Assembly (NCBI GenBank): GCA_965213775.1
Contig: CBDCAC010000005.1
Coordinates: 620,001-684,000 of the forward strand
DNA: 64,000 nt
Source: Lichenicoccus sp965213775
GTDB lineage: Bacteria; Pseudomonadota; Alphaproteobacteria; Acetobacterales; Acetobacteraceae
Direction: 5' to 3'
Positions 8,745 through 22,474 of the stretch are shown in pieces (position 1 is the stretch's first letter; each line of letters starts with the position of its first letter). The position numbers and the translations under genes are program-made. The notes beneath the pieces were generated by a model, which was not told the origin of the DNA, ran no database searches, and worked only from the letters and a program-made list of their open reading frames with translations.

Positions 8745-9338
8745 TCAGGGCAGCGCGCCGTGGCCGCGGAGCAGCTGCGCGGTCTCGAACAGCGGCAGTC
8801 CCACGACGTTGGAGTAGCTTCCCGACAGGAAGCGGACGAAGGCCGCGGCGTGTCCCTGCACCGCGTAGCCGCCCGCCTTGCCGTGCCAGTCGCCGGCGGC
8901 GATCAGCGCGTCGAGCTGCCGCGACGTCAGGCGCGAGAACGCCACCACGCTCTCCACCACGCGCAGCGAGTGGCCCTGCGGATGCACCAGCACCACGGCG
9001 GTGATGACGCGGTGGCGCCGCCCGGAGAGCAGGCCCAGGCAGCGACGCGCGGTGGCCTCGTCCTCGGCCTTCGGCAGCATGCGCCGGCCCAGCGCCACCA
9101 CGGTGTCGGCGGCGAGGATCAGGCCCGGCGCCGTGTCGCGCGCGGCGGCAATCTCGACCGCCGCCAGCGCCTTGGCCAGCGCCAGGCGCTGGACGCAGGC
9201 ACGCGGCAGCTCGCCGGGATGGGGGGTCTCGTCGATTTCCGGGGCCAGCACCAGCTCGGGCACCAGCCCGATCTGGGCCAGCAGCTCGCGGCGGCGCGGC
9301 GAGGCGGAGGCGAGGATGAAGGGGCATGGCGTCGGCAT
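8745..9338 (-). CDS. maf: Maf family nucleoside triphosphate pyrophosphatase
   Basis: 197 residues. The Maf signature SASPRR is at residues 11-16 and the conserved ADTVVAL motif follows near residue 76. Maf proteins hydrolyse non-canonical or specific NTPs such as dTTP and UTP to the monophosphates, and can affect septation. It lies 28 bases after infA and 11 bases before the RNase E/G-like gene. Confidence 0.93.
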   Translation of the reverse strand: MPTPCPFILASASPRRRELLAQIGLVPELVLAPEIDETPHPGELPRACVQRLALAKALAAVEIAAARDTAPGLILAADTVVALGRRMLPKAEDEATARRCLGLLSGRRHRVITAVVLVHPQGHSLRVVESVVAFSRLTSRQLDALIAAGDWHGKAGGYAVQGHAAAFVRFLSGSYSNVVGLPLFETAQLLRGHGALP

Positions 9339-9366
9339 CGCGAGCGCCCGGACGGCCAGGCAGGCG

Positions 9367-9585
9367 CTACTTGAAGCGGAAGGTGATGCGACCCTTGGAC
9401 AGGTCGTAGGGGGTCATCTCGACATTGACCCGGTCGCCCGCCAGCACGCGGATCCGGTTCTTGCGCATCTTGCCGCTGGTATGGGCCAGGATGGTGTGCT
9501 CGTTGTCGAGCTTGACCTTGAACATGGCGTTCGGCAGCAGCTCCATCACGGTGCCGCTGAATTCGATCATGTCTTCCTTAGACAT
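9367..9585 (-). CDS. infA: Translation initiation factor IF-1
   Basis: 72 residues, the exact usual length, forming a single OB fold (SKEDMIEFSGTV...RVLAGDRVNVEMTPYDLSKGRI). It occupies the ribosomal A site during initiation. The start ATG at 9585 is certain from family length. About 130 bases separate it from hisD upstream; nothing else is seen in that gap. Confidence 0.98.
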   Translation of the reverse strand: MSKEDMIEFSGTVMELLPNAMFKVKLDNEHTILAHTSGKMRKNRIRVLAGDRVNVEMTPYDLSKGRITFRFK

Positions 9586-9718
9586 TGCGTTCTTCTGTCG
9601 GGCGATGCTTCATCTGGGTTCCTGTTCGCGCCGATACGCGCCTCCGCGCGGAGGCCGGCGGGGGTCTGGATCGCGAGCGCCGGAACATGAGGATTGCCGT
9701 CGTGACGGTCAAGCGCGC

Positions 9719-11017
9719 TCACGCGGCCGGTGCAGCGAGCCGGAGCGCCACGCTCCGGGCATGGGCGTGCAGCCCCTCCGCCTCGGCCAGCGCGATCGCC
9801 GCCGGGCCCACCGCGCGCAGCGCGTCACGGTCGCCCTCGATCCAGGTCGAGCGCTTGAGGAAGTCGTAGAGCGACAGGCCGGAGGCGAACCGGGCGGTGC
9901 CGCTGGTGGGCAGCACGTGGTTGGGTCCGCCGACATAGTCGCCGACCGCCTCGGGGCAGTCGCGCCCGACGAAGATCGCCCCGGCATGGCGGACGGCCGC
10001 GAACAGCGGCGCCGGATCGGCCAGCATGAGCTGCAGGTGCTCGGGTGCCAGGCGGTTGACCAGGCTTGCGGCCATATCGAGGTCCGGCACGAGCACGATG
10101 GCGCCGTGCTCGCGCCAGCTGGCACCGGCGGTGGCGGCGCGCGGCAGGCCCGGCAACGCAGCCTCGACCGCGCGCGCCACCGCGTCGGCGAGCGCCGGGC
10201 TGTCGGTGATCAGGATCGCCTGCGCCAGCGCGTCGTGCTCGGCCTGCGCCAGCAGGTCGATCGCGACGTGCGCTGGATCGTTGCCCGCGTCGGCGACGAT
10301 CACCACCTCGGACGGCCCGGCCACGCTGTCGATGCCGACGATGCCGAACACCTGCCGCTTGGCCTCGGCGACGTAGGCGTTGCCGGGCCCGACGATGCGA
10401 TCCACCGGCCGGATGCTGTCGGTGCCGTAGGCCAGCGCCGCCACCGCCTGGGCGCCGCCGATGCGGTAGATCTCGCCGACCCCGGCGCGTCGCGCGGCCG
10501 CCAGCACCAGCGGATGGAGCACGCCGTCGGGGGTGGGGACGCACATCACGACCCGGGCGACCCCGGCGACGCGCGCGGGCAGCGCGTTCATCAGGACCGA
10601 GGAGGGATAGGACGCGGTGCCGCCGGGCACGTACAGCCCGACGGCGTCGAGTGCCGTCCAGCGCAGGCCGAGCGTGTAGCCGGCGGCGTCGCGATGCACG
10701 ATGTCGAGCGGACGCTGCAGGCGATGGAACGTCTCGATGCGGCCGGCCGCGAGGTCGAGCGCCTCGTGCAGCGCCGGCGCCACCGCCGCGCAGGCGCGGT
10801 CGATCTCCGCCTCGGTGACGCGCAACTGCGCCGGCGCCAGCGTCAGCCGGTCGAAGCGGGCGGTGTAGTCGCACAGCGCCGCGTCGCCGCGCCGCCGCAC
10901 GTCCTGCAGGATCGCGGCCACCGGCGCCTCGACCAGGCGCGCGCTGCCCTGCCGCGCCGCGAGCAGCTCGGCCAGCGCCGTCTCGAAGCCGGCCGCGGCC
11001 GCGGCCAGGCGCCTCAT
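9719..11017 (-). CDS. hisD: Histidinol dehydrogenase
   Basis: 432 residues from the ATG at 11017; the longer open frame upstream is the hisG shadow. HisD carries out the last two steps of histidine synthesis, L-histidinol to L-histidine with two NAD. Visible motifs are YVPGGTASYPSSVLM, the VGPGN loop, AGPSEVVIVAD, the QAEHD catalytic segment and LAPEHLQL near the C end. The start overlaps the hisG stop by four bases (ATGA), so the two are translationally coupled. Confidence 0.97.
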   Translation of the reverse strand: MRRLAAAAAGFETALAELLAARQGSARLVEAPVAAILQDVRRRGDAALCDYTARFDRLTLAPAQLRVTEAEIDRACAAVAPALHEALDLAAGRIETFHRLQRPLDIVHRDAAGYTLGLRWTALDAVGLYVPGGTASYPSSVLMNALPARVAGVARVVMCVPTPDGVLHPLVLAAARRAGVGEIYRIGGAQAVAALAYGTDSIRPVDRIVGPGNAYVAEAKRQVFGIVGIDSVAGPSEVVIVADAGNDPAHVAIDLLAQAEHDALAQAILITDSPALADAVARAVEAALPGLPRAATAGASWREHGAIVLVPDLDMAASLVNRLAPEHLQLMLADPAPLFAAVRHAGAIFVGRDCPEAVGDYVGGPNHVLPTSGTARFASGLSLYDFLKRSTWIEGDRDALRAVGPAAIALAEAEGLHAHARSVALRLAAPAA

Positions 11018-11715
11018 GGCGCGCGCCCGACCGCGGCGCGGAAGCGCGCGATCCAGCCGGCGATCGCCTCCGGCCGGGTCTTCAGCGCGGTGCGGTTGAC
11101 GATCAGCCGGCTGGTCACGCTGGCGATGATCTCGGTCTCGCGCAGGCCGTTGGCGCGCAGCGTCGAGCCGGTCTGCACCAGGTCGACGATCAGGCGCGAC
11201 AGGCCGAGGCCCGGCGCCAGCTCCATCGCGCCGTTGAGGTGGACGATTTCGGCCTGCACGCCGCGGCCGGCGAAGTGCCGTCGCGCGATGTTGGGATACT
11301 TGGTGGCGATGCGCACCTGCGACCAGCGCGCCGGGTCGTCGCTCCCGGCGCTCTGCACCGGCTCGGCCACGCTGACCCGGCAGCCGCCGATGCCGAGATC
11401 GAGCGGGGCGTAGATCTCGGGATAGTCGAACTCCATCAGCACGTCGGCGCCGCAGATGCCGAGCTGTGCGGCGCCGAAGGCCACGAAGGTCGCGACGTCG
11501 AACGGCCGCACCCGCACCACGTCGAGCCTCGCATCGCTGGTCGCAAAGCGCAGCCGCCGGCTGTCCTCGTCGAGGCAGTCGGCGGCCGGGTCGACCCCGG
11601 TGGCGCGCAGCAGCGAGACCGCCTCGCGCAGGATGCGCCCCTTGGGCAGGGCCAGCACCAGCGGTGCGTCGTCCTCGTCCGGCAGCAGGGCGGCGGCTCT
11701 GGTCAGCGCGGTCAT
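11014..11715 (-). CDS. hisG: ATP phosphoribosyltransferase catalytic subunit
   Basis: 233 residues, with the LALPKGRI start motif (near residue 22) and the later GSTLRANGL motif. This matches the short HisG form without the C-terminal regulatory domain, which normally needs a HisZ partner; no hisZ is in the window. It catalyses the first step of histidine synthesis, joining ATP and PRPP. It lies 76 bases after murA and overlaps hisD by 4 bases. Confidence 0.95.
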   Translation of the reverse strand: MTALTRAAALLPDEDDAPLVLALPKGRILREAVSLLRATGVDPAADCLDEDSRRLRFATSDARLDVVRVRPFDVATFVAFGAAQLGICGADVLMEFDYPEIYAPLDLGIGGCRVSVAEPVQSAGSDDPARWSQVRIATKYPNIARRHFAGRGVQAEIVHLNGAMELAPGLGLSRLIVDLVQTGSTLRANGLRETEIIASVTSRLIVNRTALKTRPEAIAGWIARFRAAVGRAP

Positions 11716-11791
11716 GGGTCCCGCTCCCGTCTGGCGTGGCAGTGCGGCCTAGCACCGCTGCCGACGCCGCGCAAAGCGGCGGCGTCCGCGC

Positions 11792-13054
<1,263 letters not shown>

Positions 13055-13096
13055 CTGGATCCGCTCTCTCTTCCGTCCGCCTATGCGACCGGGCCG

Positions 13097-13651
13097 TCAC
13101 ATCCTGGGCGTCGCCACGCCACGCTGCCCCATGTACTTGCCGGCCTTGTCGGCATAGCTGATCTCGCACGGCCCGGCACCCTGGAGGAACAGGAACTGGC
13201 AGATGCCCTCGTCGGCGTAGATGCGGGCGGGCAGGGGGGTGGTGTTGCTGATCTCGATCGTCACTTGGCCCTCCCACTCCGGCTCCAGCGGCGTGACGTT
13301 GACGATGATGCCGCAGCGCGCATAGGTCGACTTGCCGAGGCAGATCACCAGCACGTCGCGCGGGATGCGGAAATACTCGATGGTGTGGGCGAGCGCGAAG
13401 CTGTTCGGCGGGATGATGCACACCGGAACGTTGCGGCTGACGAAGCTGTCGGCGCTGAAATGCTTTGGGTCCACGACCGCGCTGTCGACGTTGGTGAAGA
13501 TCTTGAACTCGCGAGCGACGCGGGCGTCGTAGCCGTAGGAGGACAGCCCGTAGCTGATCACGCCGTCGCGGTGCTGGGTCTCCACGAACGGCTCGATCAT
13601 GGCGCGCTCCGCCGCCATGCGTCGTATCCAGCTGTCTGGCATCACCGGCAT
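13097..13651 (-). CDS. dcd: dCTP deaminase
   Basis: 184 residues from the ATG at 13651, preceded by GAGGGAG; longer frames upstream run through tRNA-Thr and are spurious. It deaminates dCTP to dUTP, the source of dUMP for thymidylate synthesis. The trimeric dCTP deaminase/dUTPase fold is evident (SSYGYDARV, LVICLGKSTYARCGI, GQVTIEISNT). It is likely co-transcribed with murA. Confidence 0.96.
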   Translation of the reverse strand: MPVMPDSWIRRMAAERAMIEPFVETQHRDGVISYGLSSYGYDARVAREFKIFTNVDSAVVDPKHFSADSFVSRNVPVCIIPPNSFALAHTIEYFRIPRDVLVICLGKSTYARCGIIVNVTPLEPEWEGQVTIEISNTTPLPARIYADEGICQFLFLQGAGPCEISYADKAGKYMGQRGVATPRM

Positions 13652-13673
13652 CGTCGGCTCCCTCTGCGTGGCG

Positions 13674-13877
13674 TCAGGAACCCGTGCCGCGGTCGGCGTC
13701 CGGCGGTTCCGGCCGCAGCCGCGGCTCGCGTTCCGGAGCGGCGGGTTGCGGGGAGGCGCGGGCCCGAGTCTGCTGCTTGCGCCGCAGCAGATTCTCGCGC
13801 AGCGCCGCCGCCTCTCGCGTCTCGGATCGGCCCGGGCTGGCGGGTTGGGACCTGGGAGGTTCGAGCGGTGCTGGCAT
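13674..13877 (-). CDS. Small basic hypothetical protein
   Basis: 67 residues, Pro/Arg/Ala-rich, with a central helical stretch ALRENLLRRKQQTRARA that resembles short conserved proteins of Acetobacteraceae of unknown role. GGGGAGGG lies very close to the ATG at 13877, which supports translation although the spacing is short. It lies between tRNA-Thr and dcd on the same strand. Function unknown; it could be a chance frame in GC-rich DNA. Confidence 0.45.
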   Translation of the reverse strand: MPAPLEPPRSQPASPGRSETREAAALRENLLRRKQQTRARASPQPAAPEREPRLRPEPPDADRGTGS

Positions 13878-13893
13878 GGCCCTCCCCGGAGGC

Positions 13894-13968
<75 letters not shown>

Positions 13969-14001
13969 GTCGGTCCTGGGCGCCGCTACCTAGCTTCTGG
14001 A

Positions 14002-14631
14002 TCAGGCCGACGCAAGGGTATCGACTCCATACCCCCTGAGGAACAGGCGGACCGCACCCTGCACCACCTGCTCGACGTCGTCGTGGCTGATCTCGTGGAC
14101 GATCTGCAGGCGCCGCTGCGGCGCCAGCCGGGCCTGGCACAGCGCCAGGAACTGCTCGGCCGCCATCGCCGGATCCGGCACGTCGAGCCGGCCGGCCCGC
14201 ACCTGGGCCTCGATCCAGCCGCACATGTGGGCGATCGCCTGGCAGGGGCCCGCGCGCCAGAACACGGTCGCCAGCTGCGGGAACTTGGTCGCCTCCGAGA
14301 TGACGATGCGGTACAGGACCAGGCTGGCGGGCGAGATGAACATCTCGATCATGCGCAGCGCGATGGCGTGCAGCGCGGCCGCGGGATCATCGACGTCCTG
14401 CGCGTGGGCGAAGATGTTGGCCAGGGTGGTGCTCGCCATCTGCTCGACGAAGACGGCGAACAGCACCGACTTGCTGTCGAAATAATTATACAGCGTGCCC
14501 TTGGAGACACCGGCCTCGATGGCGATCCGCGACATGCTGGCGCCCTCGTAGCCGCGTTCGGTGAACACCAGTTCGGCGCCGCGAATGATCTGCTGGCGTT
14601 TCGCGGCCGAGTGGTCATCCTGCTCGGTCAC
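14002..14631 (-). CDS. TetR family transcriptional regulator
   Basis: 209 residues from the GTG at 14631, chosen because AGGAGGAG lies about 10 bases upstream; the frame is open to 14742 but across the operator. The N-terminal helix-turn-helix is clear (MSRIAIEAGVSKGTLYNYF, recognition helix SKGTLYNYF), and the C-terminal part looks like the AefR/YxaF-type ligand domain. It is divergent from an outer-membrane efflux gene with a perfect inverted repeat between, so it probably represses both. The inducing ligand is unknown. Confidence 0.9.
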   Translation of the reverse strand: MTEQDDHSAAKRQQIIRGAELVFTERGYEGASMSRIAIEAGVSKGTLYNYFDSKSVLFAVFVEQMASTTLANIFAHAQDVDDPAAALHAIALRMIEMFISPASLVLYRIVISEATKFPQLATVFWRAGPCQAIAHMCGWIEAQVRAGRLDVPDPAMAAEQFLALCQARLAPQRRLQIVHEISHDDVEQVVQGAVRLFLRGYGVDTLASA

Positions 14632-14704
14632 CGTGGATCCGTCTCCTCCTGGTTCTCCCGGGGCGCGGCGTTGACGATCAAAGCAAAGCGGATAGGTTGT
14701 CAAC

Positions 14705-14727
14705 GCTGACCGAACGGGTCGGTCAGC
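14705..14727. promoter_or_regulatory. Palindromic operator, probable TetR-family binding site
   Basis: GCTGACCGA (14705-14713) and TCGGTCAGC (14719-14727) are a perfect 9-bp inverted repeat around a 5-base centre. It lies 73 bases upstream of the regulator start and 18 upstream of the efflux gene start. Form and position match a TetR-type operator controlling both divergent genes. Confidence 0.75.
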
Positions 14728-14745
14728 ATATTTTGAGGACACGGC

Positions 14746-16377
14746 GTGCGGAGGAGAACCATCAAGCCGGCGGCGCTGGCCTCACTGATCCCGCTCCTGG
14801 CCGCCTCGACGGTGCTGGTCTCGGGCTGCGCCGTGGGGCCGGACTACAGGCAGCCCAGCCCGTGGTCGCCCGCGAGCTGGCTCGGCGTCGGACATCGTGA
14901 CGCGCGCGCGGCGCCGTCGCATGGCGCGCGCCAAATCAGCGTGCCGGTGGAGACCGCGCCGGACGCGCGGTGGTGGAGCCAGTTCCACGACGCCGAGCTG
15001 GACGCGCTGGAGGGGCGGGTGGCGCACCAGAATCTCGACGTCCGGCTCGCCACCATCAGGCTGGTGGAGAGCCGCGCGCAGCTGCGCGAGGCGGCGGCGA
15101 GTCGCTACCCATCGCTCACCGGCACCGCGGGCTACACCCGCGAGCAGATCAGCTCCAAGGAGATCGAGCGCGGGCTGCAGGACTCCCTGGGCTCGGGGGG
15201 AGGGTTCGGCTCGCTGCTCGGCTCCGGCGTCAGCTCCGATGCGCTGCACGGCGAGGCGGGCTCGCTCAAGATCCCGCCGCTCGACCTATGGCAGGACGGG
15301 GTCGATGCGAGCTGGGAGCTCGATCTGTGGGGAAGGGTGCGCCGCTCGGTCGAGGCCGCGCGCGCGACGCTGCAGGCGTCGGCGGAAGATCGCCGCTCCA
15401 CCCTGATCGCGCAGTTCGCCGAGGTGGCGCGGGACTACATGACGCTGCGCGGACAGCAGACCCAGCTCGCGGTCGACCGCGAGAACCTCAAGGCGGCATG
15501 CGAGTCGCTGGACCTGACGCGGGCGCGCTTCCGCGGCGGCCTGACCTCGGAGCTGGACGTCGAGAACGCGCAGTCGCAGCTCGAGAGCGTGTCGGCGCAG
15601 GTTCCCGACGCGGAGCGGCAGATCGCGATGCAGATCAACGCGATCGGGCTGCTGCTCGGCGCGCCGCCGCAGGCGCTGCGCGGCGAGCTGCAGAGTGTGG
15701 CGCCGATCCCGCCGGTGCCGCCGCTGGTGCCGGTGGGCGTGCCCTCCGAGCTGGCGCGGCGTCGTCCGGACATACGCGAGGCGGAGGCGCAGCTGCACGC
15801 CGCGACCGCCAACGTCGGCGTGGCGGTGGCCGCGTTCTATCCGCGCGTGACGCTGAGCGGCGCGCTCAACTTCGACTCGCTGTCGTTTCGCGACCTGGGT
15901 TTCTGGAGCGCGCGCGCCTACACCTTCGGGCCCGCGATCAGCCTGCCGATCTTCCAGGGCGGCCAGCTGCGCGGGGCGCTGCAGCTGAACCAGGCGCGTC
16001 AGCAGGAGGCGGCGGTGACCTACCAGAGGACGGTGCTGCAGGCGTGGCGCGACGTCGACGACGCGCTCACCGCCTACGCCGCCGATCAGCGGATGCGCGA
16101 CGCGCTGGAGCGCTCGGTGCGTTCGTATACGCGCGCGCTGGTTCTGGCGCGGGCGCAGTATGCGAGCGGTCTGCAGACCTTCCTCAACGTAATCGATGCC
16201 GAGCGCGGGCTGTTCGGTGCGCGCGGCCAGCTCGCCAGCAGCAACACCGCGATCTCGAGCGACCTGGTGCAGCTGTACAATGCGCTCGGGGGCGGCTGGG
16301 AGACGACCTTCCCGCAGGCGCGGCCGCGTGGTGGGCCGCAGCAGGTGGCCGAGGCGGGGGATGCGATCGGCCGCTGA
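14746..16377 (+). CDS. Outer-membrane efflux lipoprotein, RND system factor (NodT/OprM family)
   Basis: 543 residues starting at GTG 14746 with GAGGA upstream. The signal peptide ends in lipobox LVSGC with Cys28 as lipid site, followed by AVGPDYRQP, a hallmark of NodT/OprM factors. The duplicated TolC fold is visible: two long helical repeats, and LARRRPDIREAEAQL starting the second half. It should be the outer-membrane channel of a tripartite pump, but no membrane-fusion or RND gene is adjacent; the partners must be elsewhere. Control by the divergent TetR regulator is inferred. The end is followed by the rrn promoter. Confidence 0.93.
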   Translation: MRRRTIKPAALASLIPLLAASTVLVSGCAVGPDYRQPSPWSPASWLGVGHRDARAAPSHGARQISVPVETAPDARWWSQFHDAELDALEGRVAHQNLDVRLATIRLVESRAQLREAAASRYPSLTGTAGYTREQISSKEIERGLQDSLGSGGGFGSLLGSGVSSDALHGEAGSLKIPPLDLWQDGVDASWELDLWGRVRRSVEAARATLQASAEDRRSTLIAQFAEVARDYMTLRGQQTQLAVDRENLKAACESLDLTRARFRGGLTSELDVENAQSQLESVSAQVPDAERQIAMQINAIGLLLGAPPQALRGELQSVAPIPPVPPLVPVGVPSELARRRPDIREAEAQLHAATANVGVAVAAFYPRVTLSGALNFDSLSFRDLGFWSARAYTFGPAISLPIFQGGQLRGALQLNQARQQEAAVTYQRTVLQAWRDVDDALTAYAADQRMRDALERSVRSYTRALVLARAQYASGLQTFLNVIDAERGLFGARGQLASSNTAISSDLVQLYNALGGGWETTFPQARPRGGPQQVAEAGDAIGR

Positions 16378-16415
16378 TCGGCGGGGGGATTCTGGGGCCC
16401 ACCGAAGATTAAGCA

Positions 16416-16444
16416 TTGACGCTTTGTTGGTCAGGGCCTAAATC
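16416..16444 (+). promoter_or_regulatory. Predicted rrn operon promoter (sigma-70 type)
   Basis: TTGACG at 16416-16421 and TAAATC at 16439-16444 are separated by exactly 17 bases, a good housekeeping promoter about 360 bases before the 16S gene. No other -35/-10 pair as good was noticed in the leader. Confidence 0.55.
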
Positions 16445-16803
16445 CGCGGTCGCTGTGGTGCTGGTGAGAAACTGCTTGCGGTGGTTCTGCTGGTTTGCTA
16501 GTTTCCTCGGCCCTGCTCGTGGGCTTCGGTCCATTGGGCGTGTGTTCCTTGAAAATTGCATAGGCTGAGGAAGGGATATGATGGCGGTGTCTTAGCTTGT
16601 TTTCTGTGCTGTGAGGCATGGGGGATGGGGGATGGGGGTATTGCGTGGTGCTGGTTCTAGGTTTTGATCTAGGGTTTGTGTCATGTGGTGCTTGGTGCTG
16701 TTCGTATTCTTTTTCGTATGATGAAGATGCGTTGGTATTGAGTATTGAGTGATGTGGGTTTTGGATCTTTGTTTGTTGTAGCTGGTGCGGTGCATTGGCT
16801 GTG
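16445..16803 (+). other. rrn leader region
   Basis: About 360 bases of transcribed leader, clearly lower in GC than its surroundings and G/T-rich on the plus strand. It holds the 5' arm of the 16S processing stem (16569-16589) and no credible gene. The minus-strand frame across it runs into 16S and is rejected. Confidence 0.6.
16569..16589 (+). other. 16S processing stem, 5' arm
   Basis: The 21 bases at 16569-16589 are complementary, with three G-U pairs and no mismatch, to 18429-18449 downstream of 16S. Such a stem is the normal RNase III substrate releasing pre-16S RNA. Confidence 0.75.
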
Positions 16804-18313
<1,510 letters not shown>

Positions 18314-18428
18314 AAGGATGTGTCCTGACGATCCTGGTGGCGGGCTGCCGGGGTCTTGGGATGCGCCGCAAAGTCCCGCGTTGGATCGACGCGGGCGTGT
18401 CTGGGGCTGGTCGTCGCGTGGTGCTTGG

Positions 18429-18449
18429 CGCCGTCATCATATCCTTTCC
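18429..18449 (+). other. 16S processing stem, 3' arm
   Basis: Complement of 16569-16589, closing a long stem around pre-16S RNA. It lies about 117 bases past the 16S 3' end and 72 before tRNA-Ile. Confidence 0.75.
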
Positions 18450-18467
18450 TGTGACAATCGGCCGAAG

Positions 18468-18515
18468 CTGTTCGGGCCCAATTCTGTTCGGGCGCAACTC
18501 TGTTCGGGCCGAACC
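18468..18515 (+). repeat. Three tandem 16-nt repeats before tRNA-Ile
   Basis: Units start at 18468, 18484 and 18500, each beginning CTGTTCGGGC and then diverging slightly (CCAATT, GCAACT, CGAACC). The array ends 5 bases before tRNA-Ile. It is probably a replication-slippage product in the rrn spacer. Confidence 0.85.
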
Positions 18516-18520
18516 TGTGT

Positions 18521-18588
<68 letters not shown>

Positions 18589-18597
<9 letters not shown>

Positions 18598-18630
18598 TCT
18601 GGGGCCCACCATCTGGGCCCCACCATCTGG
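18589..18630 (+). repeat. Three tandem 14-nt repeats derived from the tRNA-Ile 3' end
   Basis: Units GGCCCACCATCTGG lie at 18589-18602 and 18603-18616, with a one-base variant (GCCCC) at 18617-18630. The first unit contains the last bases and CCA of tRNA-Ile; the last two bases of the third are the first two of tRNA-Ala. The whole gap between the tRNAs is thus copies of the tRNA-Ile end. Confidence 0.9.
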
Positions 18631-18701
18631 GGGCGTAGCTCAGTTGGCAGAGCACCTGCTTTGCAAGCAGGGGGTCGTCGGTTCGATTCCGTCCGCCTCC
18701 A
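18629..18701 (+). tRNA. tRNA-Ala (UGC), CCA not encoded
   Basis: Acceptor GGGGGCG (18629-18635) pairs with CGCCTCC (one G-U), and anticodon loop TTTGCAA gives UGC. The T stem GTCGG/CCGTC has the U-U mismatch common in alphaproteobacterial tRNA-Ala. The discriminator A at 18701 is followed by TCC instead of CCA, so maturation needs CCA addition. Confidence 0.95.
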
Positions 18702-19118
18702 TCCCCGTTGTGTGCGGGGGTGTCGAGTGTGGTGGGTGGTTGAGCTGGGGCTGGTTGTCATGGGCCGAGAGATCGGGCGGCGTCCTGTGGGATGCGGCCC
18801 GTGTGTGATGTTCTTTGTCAGTGTGAAGAGGTTGGTGCGTGCTGCGCGTGCCGCGAGCCGGGGTTTGGGCCCTGTGGTCGCGGTGTGTTCAGGACGCGAG
18901 AGAAGAGTGTGTTCGGGATGACCGGGCATGCCGGGTCTCAACCACAGTCCGTGAGGATTGTTCGAGATTTCGCTGTGCTGAGGTCGCATGGCGTTCCTGT
19001 CGAGGAGCGGAGCGGCCGTCGGGCCGTGAGCACCGGAAGTGCAGACAGGGGCGTCAGGCGACCGGCGCAGCAGGAGCATCGAGCGATCCGGGGTGTGGGT
19101 GGTTCCTGTGCGTGTGTG
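18702..19118 (+). other. tRNA-Ala to 23S spacer
   Basis: About 417 bases without a credible gene. The last 28 bases are a G/T-rich run that forms the 5' arm of the 23S processing stem. No further tRNA is seen. Confidence 0.6.

Positions 19119-19128
<10 letters not shown>
19091..19128 (+). other. 23S processing stem, 5' arm
   Basis: The G/T-rich 38 bases here are largely complementary, with several G-U pairs, to the C/A-rich 21878-21915 after 23S, ending in TTGAGC/GCTCAA. This long stem closes pre-23S RNA and explains both low-complexity runs. Confidence 0.7.
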
Positions 19129-21877
<2,749 letters not shown>

Positions 21878-21886
<9 letters not shown>

Positions 21887-21915
21887 CATACACGCACAGC
21901 AGTCACCCACACACC
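21878..21915 (+). other. 23S processing stem, 3' arm
   Basis: C/A-rich complement of 19091-19128, beginning with GCTCAA at 21878-21883 inside the mature 3' end. Confidence 0.7.
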
Positions 21916-21983
21916 CCACTCCCACACACACGCACCAACCCACCACACGCCCACCACCGGCACACACACCGGTTGGCTCGGAC

Positions 21984-22103
21984 GACCTGGTGGCCATGGC
22001 GGGGCGTGACCCACCCGATCCCATCCCGAACTCGGCCGTGAAAAACCCCAGCGCCCATGATACTGCACCCCAAGGTGCGGGAAAGTCGGTCGCCGCCAGG
22101 TCT
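21984..22103 (+). rRNA. rrf: 5S ribosomal RNA
   Basis: Terminal helix GACCTGG (21984-21990) pairs with CCAGGTC (22096-22102). The conserved CCCGATCCCATCCCGAACTC block lies at about 22014-22033. GGTTGG just before and CCAACC just after can extend it as a processing stem. Ends are approximate. Confidence 0.95.
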
Positions 22104-22128
22104 TCCAAACCAACCACATACACACCCA

Positions 22129-22205
<77 letters not shown>

Positions 22206-22225
22206 AACCTTGATCATCACATCTC

Positions 22226-22257
22226 CATACAGCGTGGCGAATGACCCGCCAGGTATG
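22226..22257 (+). terminator. Possible rrn terminator hairpin
   Basis: TGGCG (22235-22239) pairs with CGCCA (22247-22251), extended by CATAC/GTATG at the outside with small bulges. The run after it (GGTTATCTGCTT) is only weakly U-rich, so this is tentative. Confidence 0.35.
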
Positions 22258-22289
22258 GTGGTTATCTGCTTGGCTCGGCGATGACCTGC

Positions 22290-22448
22290 CTATGGTAATC
22301 GTGGATATTCGAGCTTCTTGGTCAACAGGCGGTAGATCCCGACCTGACTGTCGGTGTTCTGAAACCCGGAGACTTGGCCTAATTCCCGGAAGCGCTCGCT
22401 TGACGTGCTAGAAGACTCCACCCCATCCAGTATATGACCCGTGGACAT
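22290..22448 (-). CDS. Possible 52-residue small ORF or gene remnant
   Basis: ATG at 22448 to TAG at 22290. The product reads as ordinary soluble protein with a helical look (SSERFRELGQVSGFQ, GIYRLLTKKLEYPRLP). Codon use is much less GC-rich than in neighbouring genes, which suggests transferred or decayed DNA. No family was recognised and no clear SD is seen. It may be the remnant of a longer gene. Confidence 0.25.
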   Translation of the reverse strand: MSTGHILDGVESSSTSSERFRELGQVSGFQNTDSQVGIYRLLTKKLEYPRLP

Positions 22449-22474
22449 TCGCGGAACGGGCTAAGTATGCTGGC

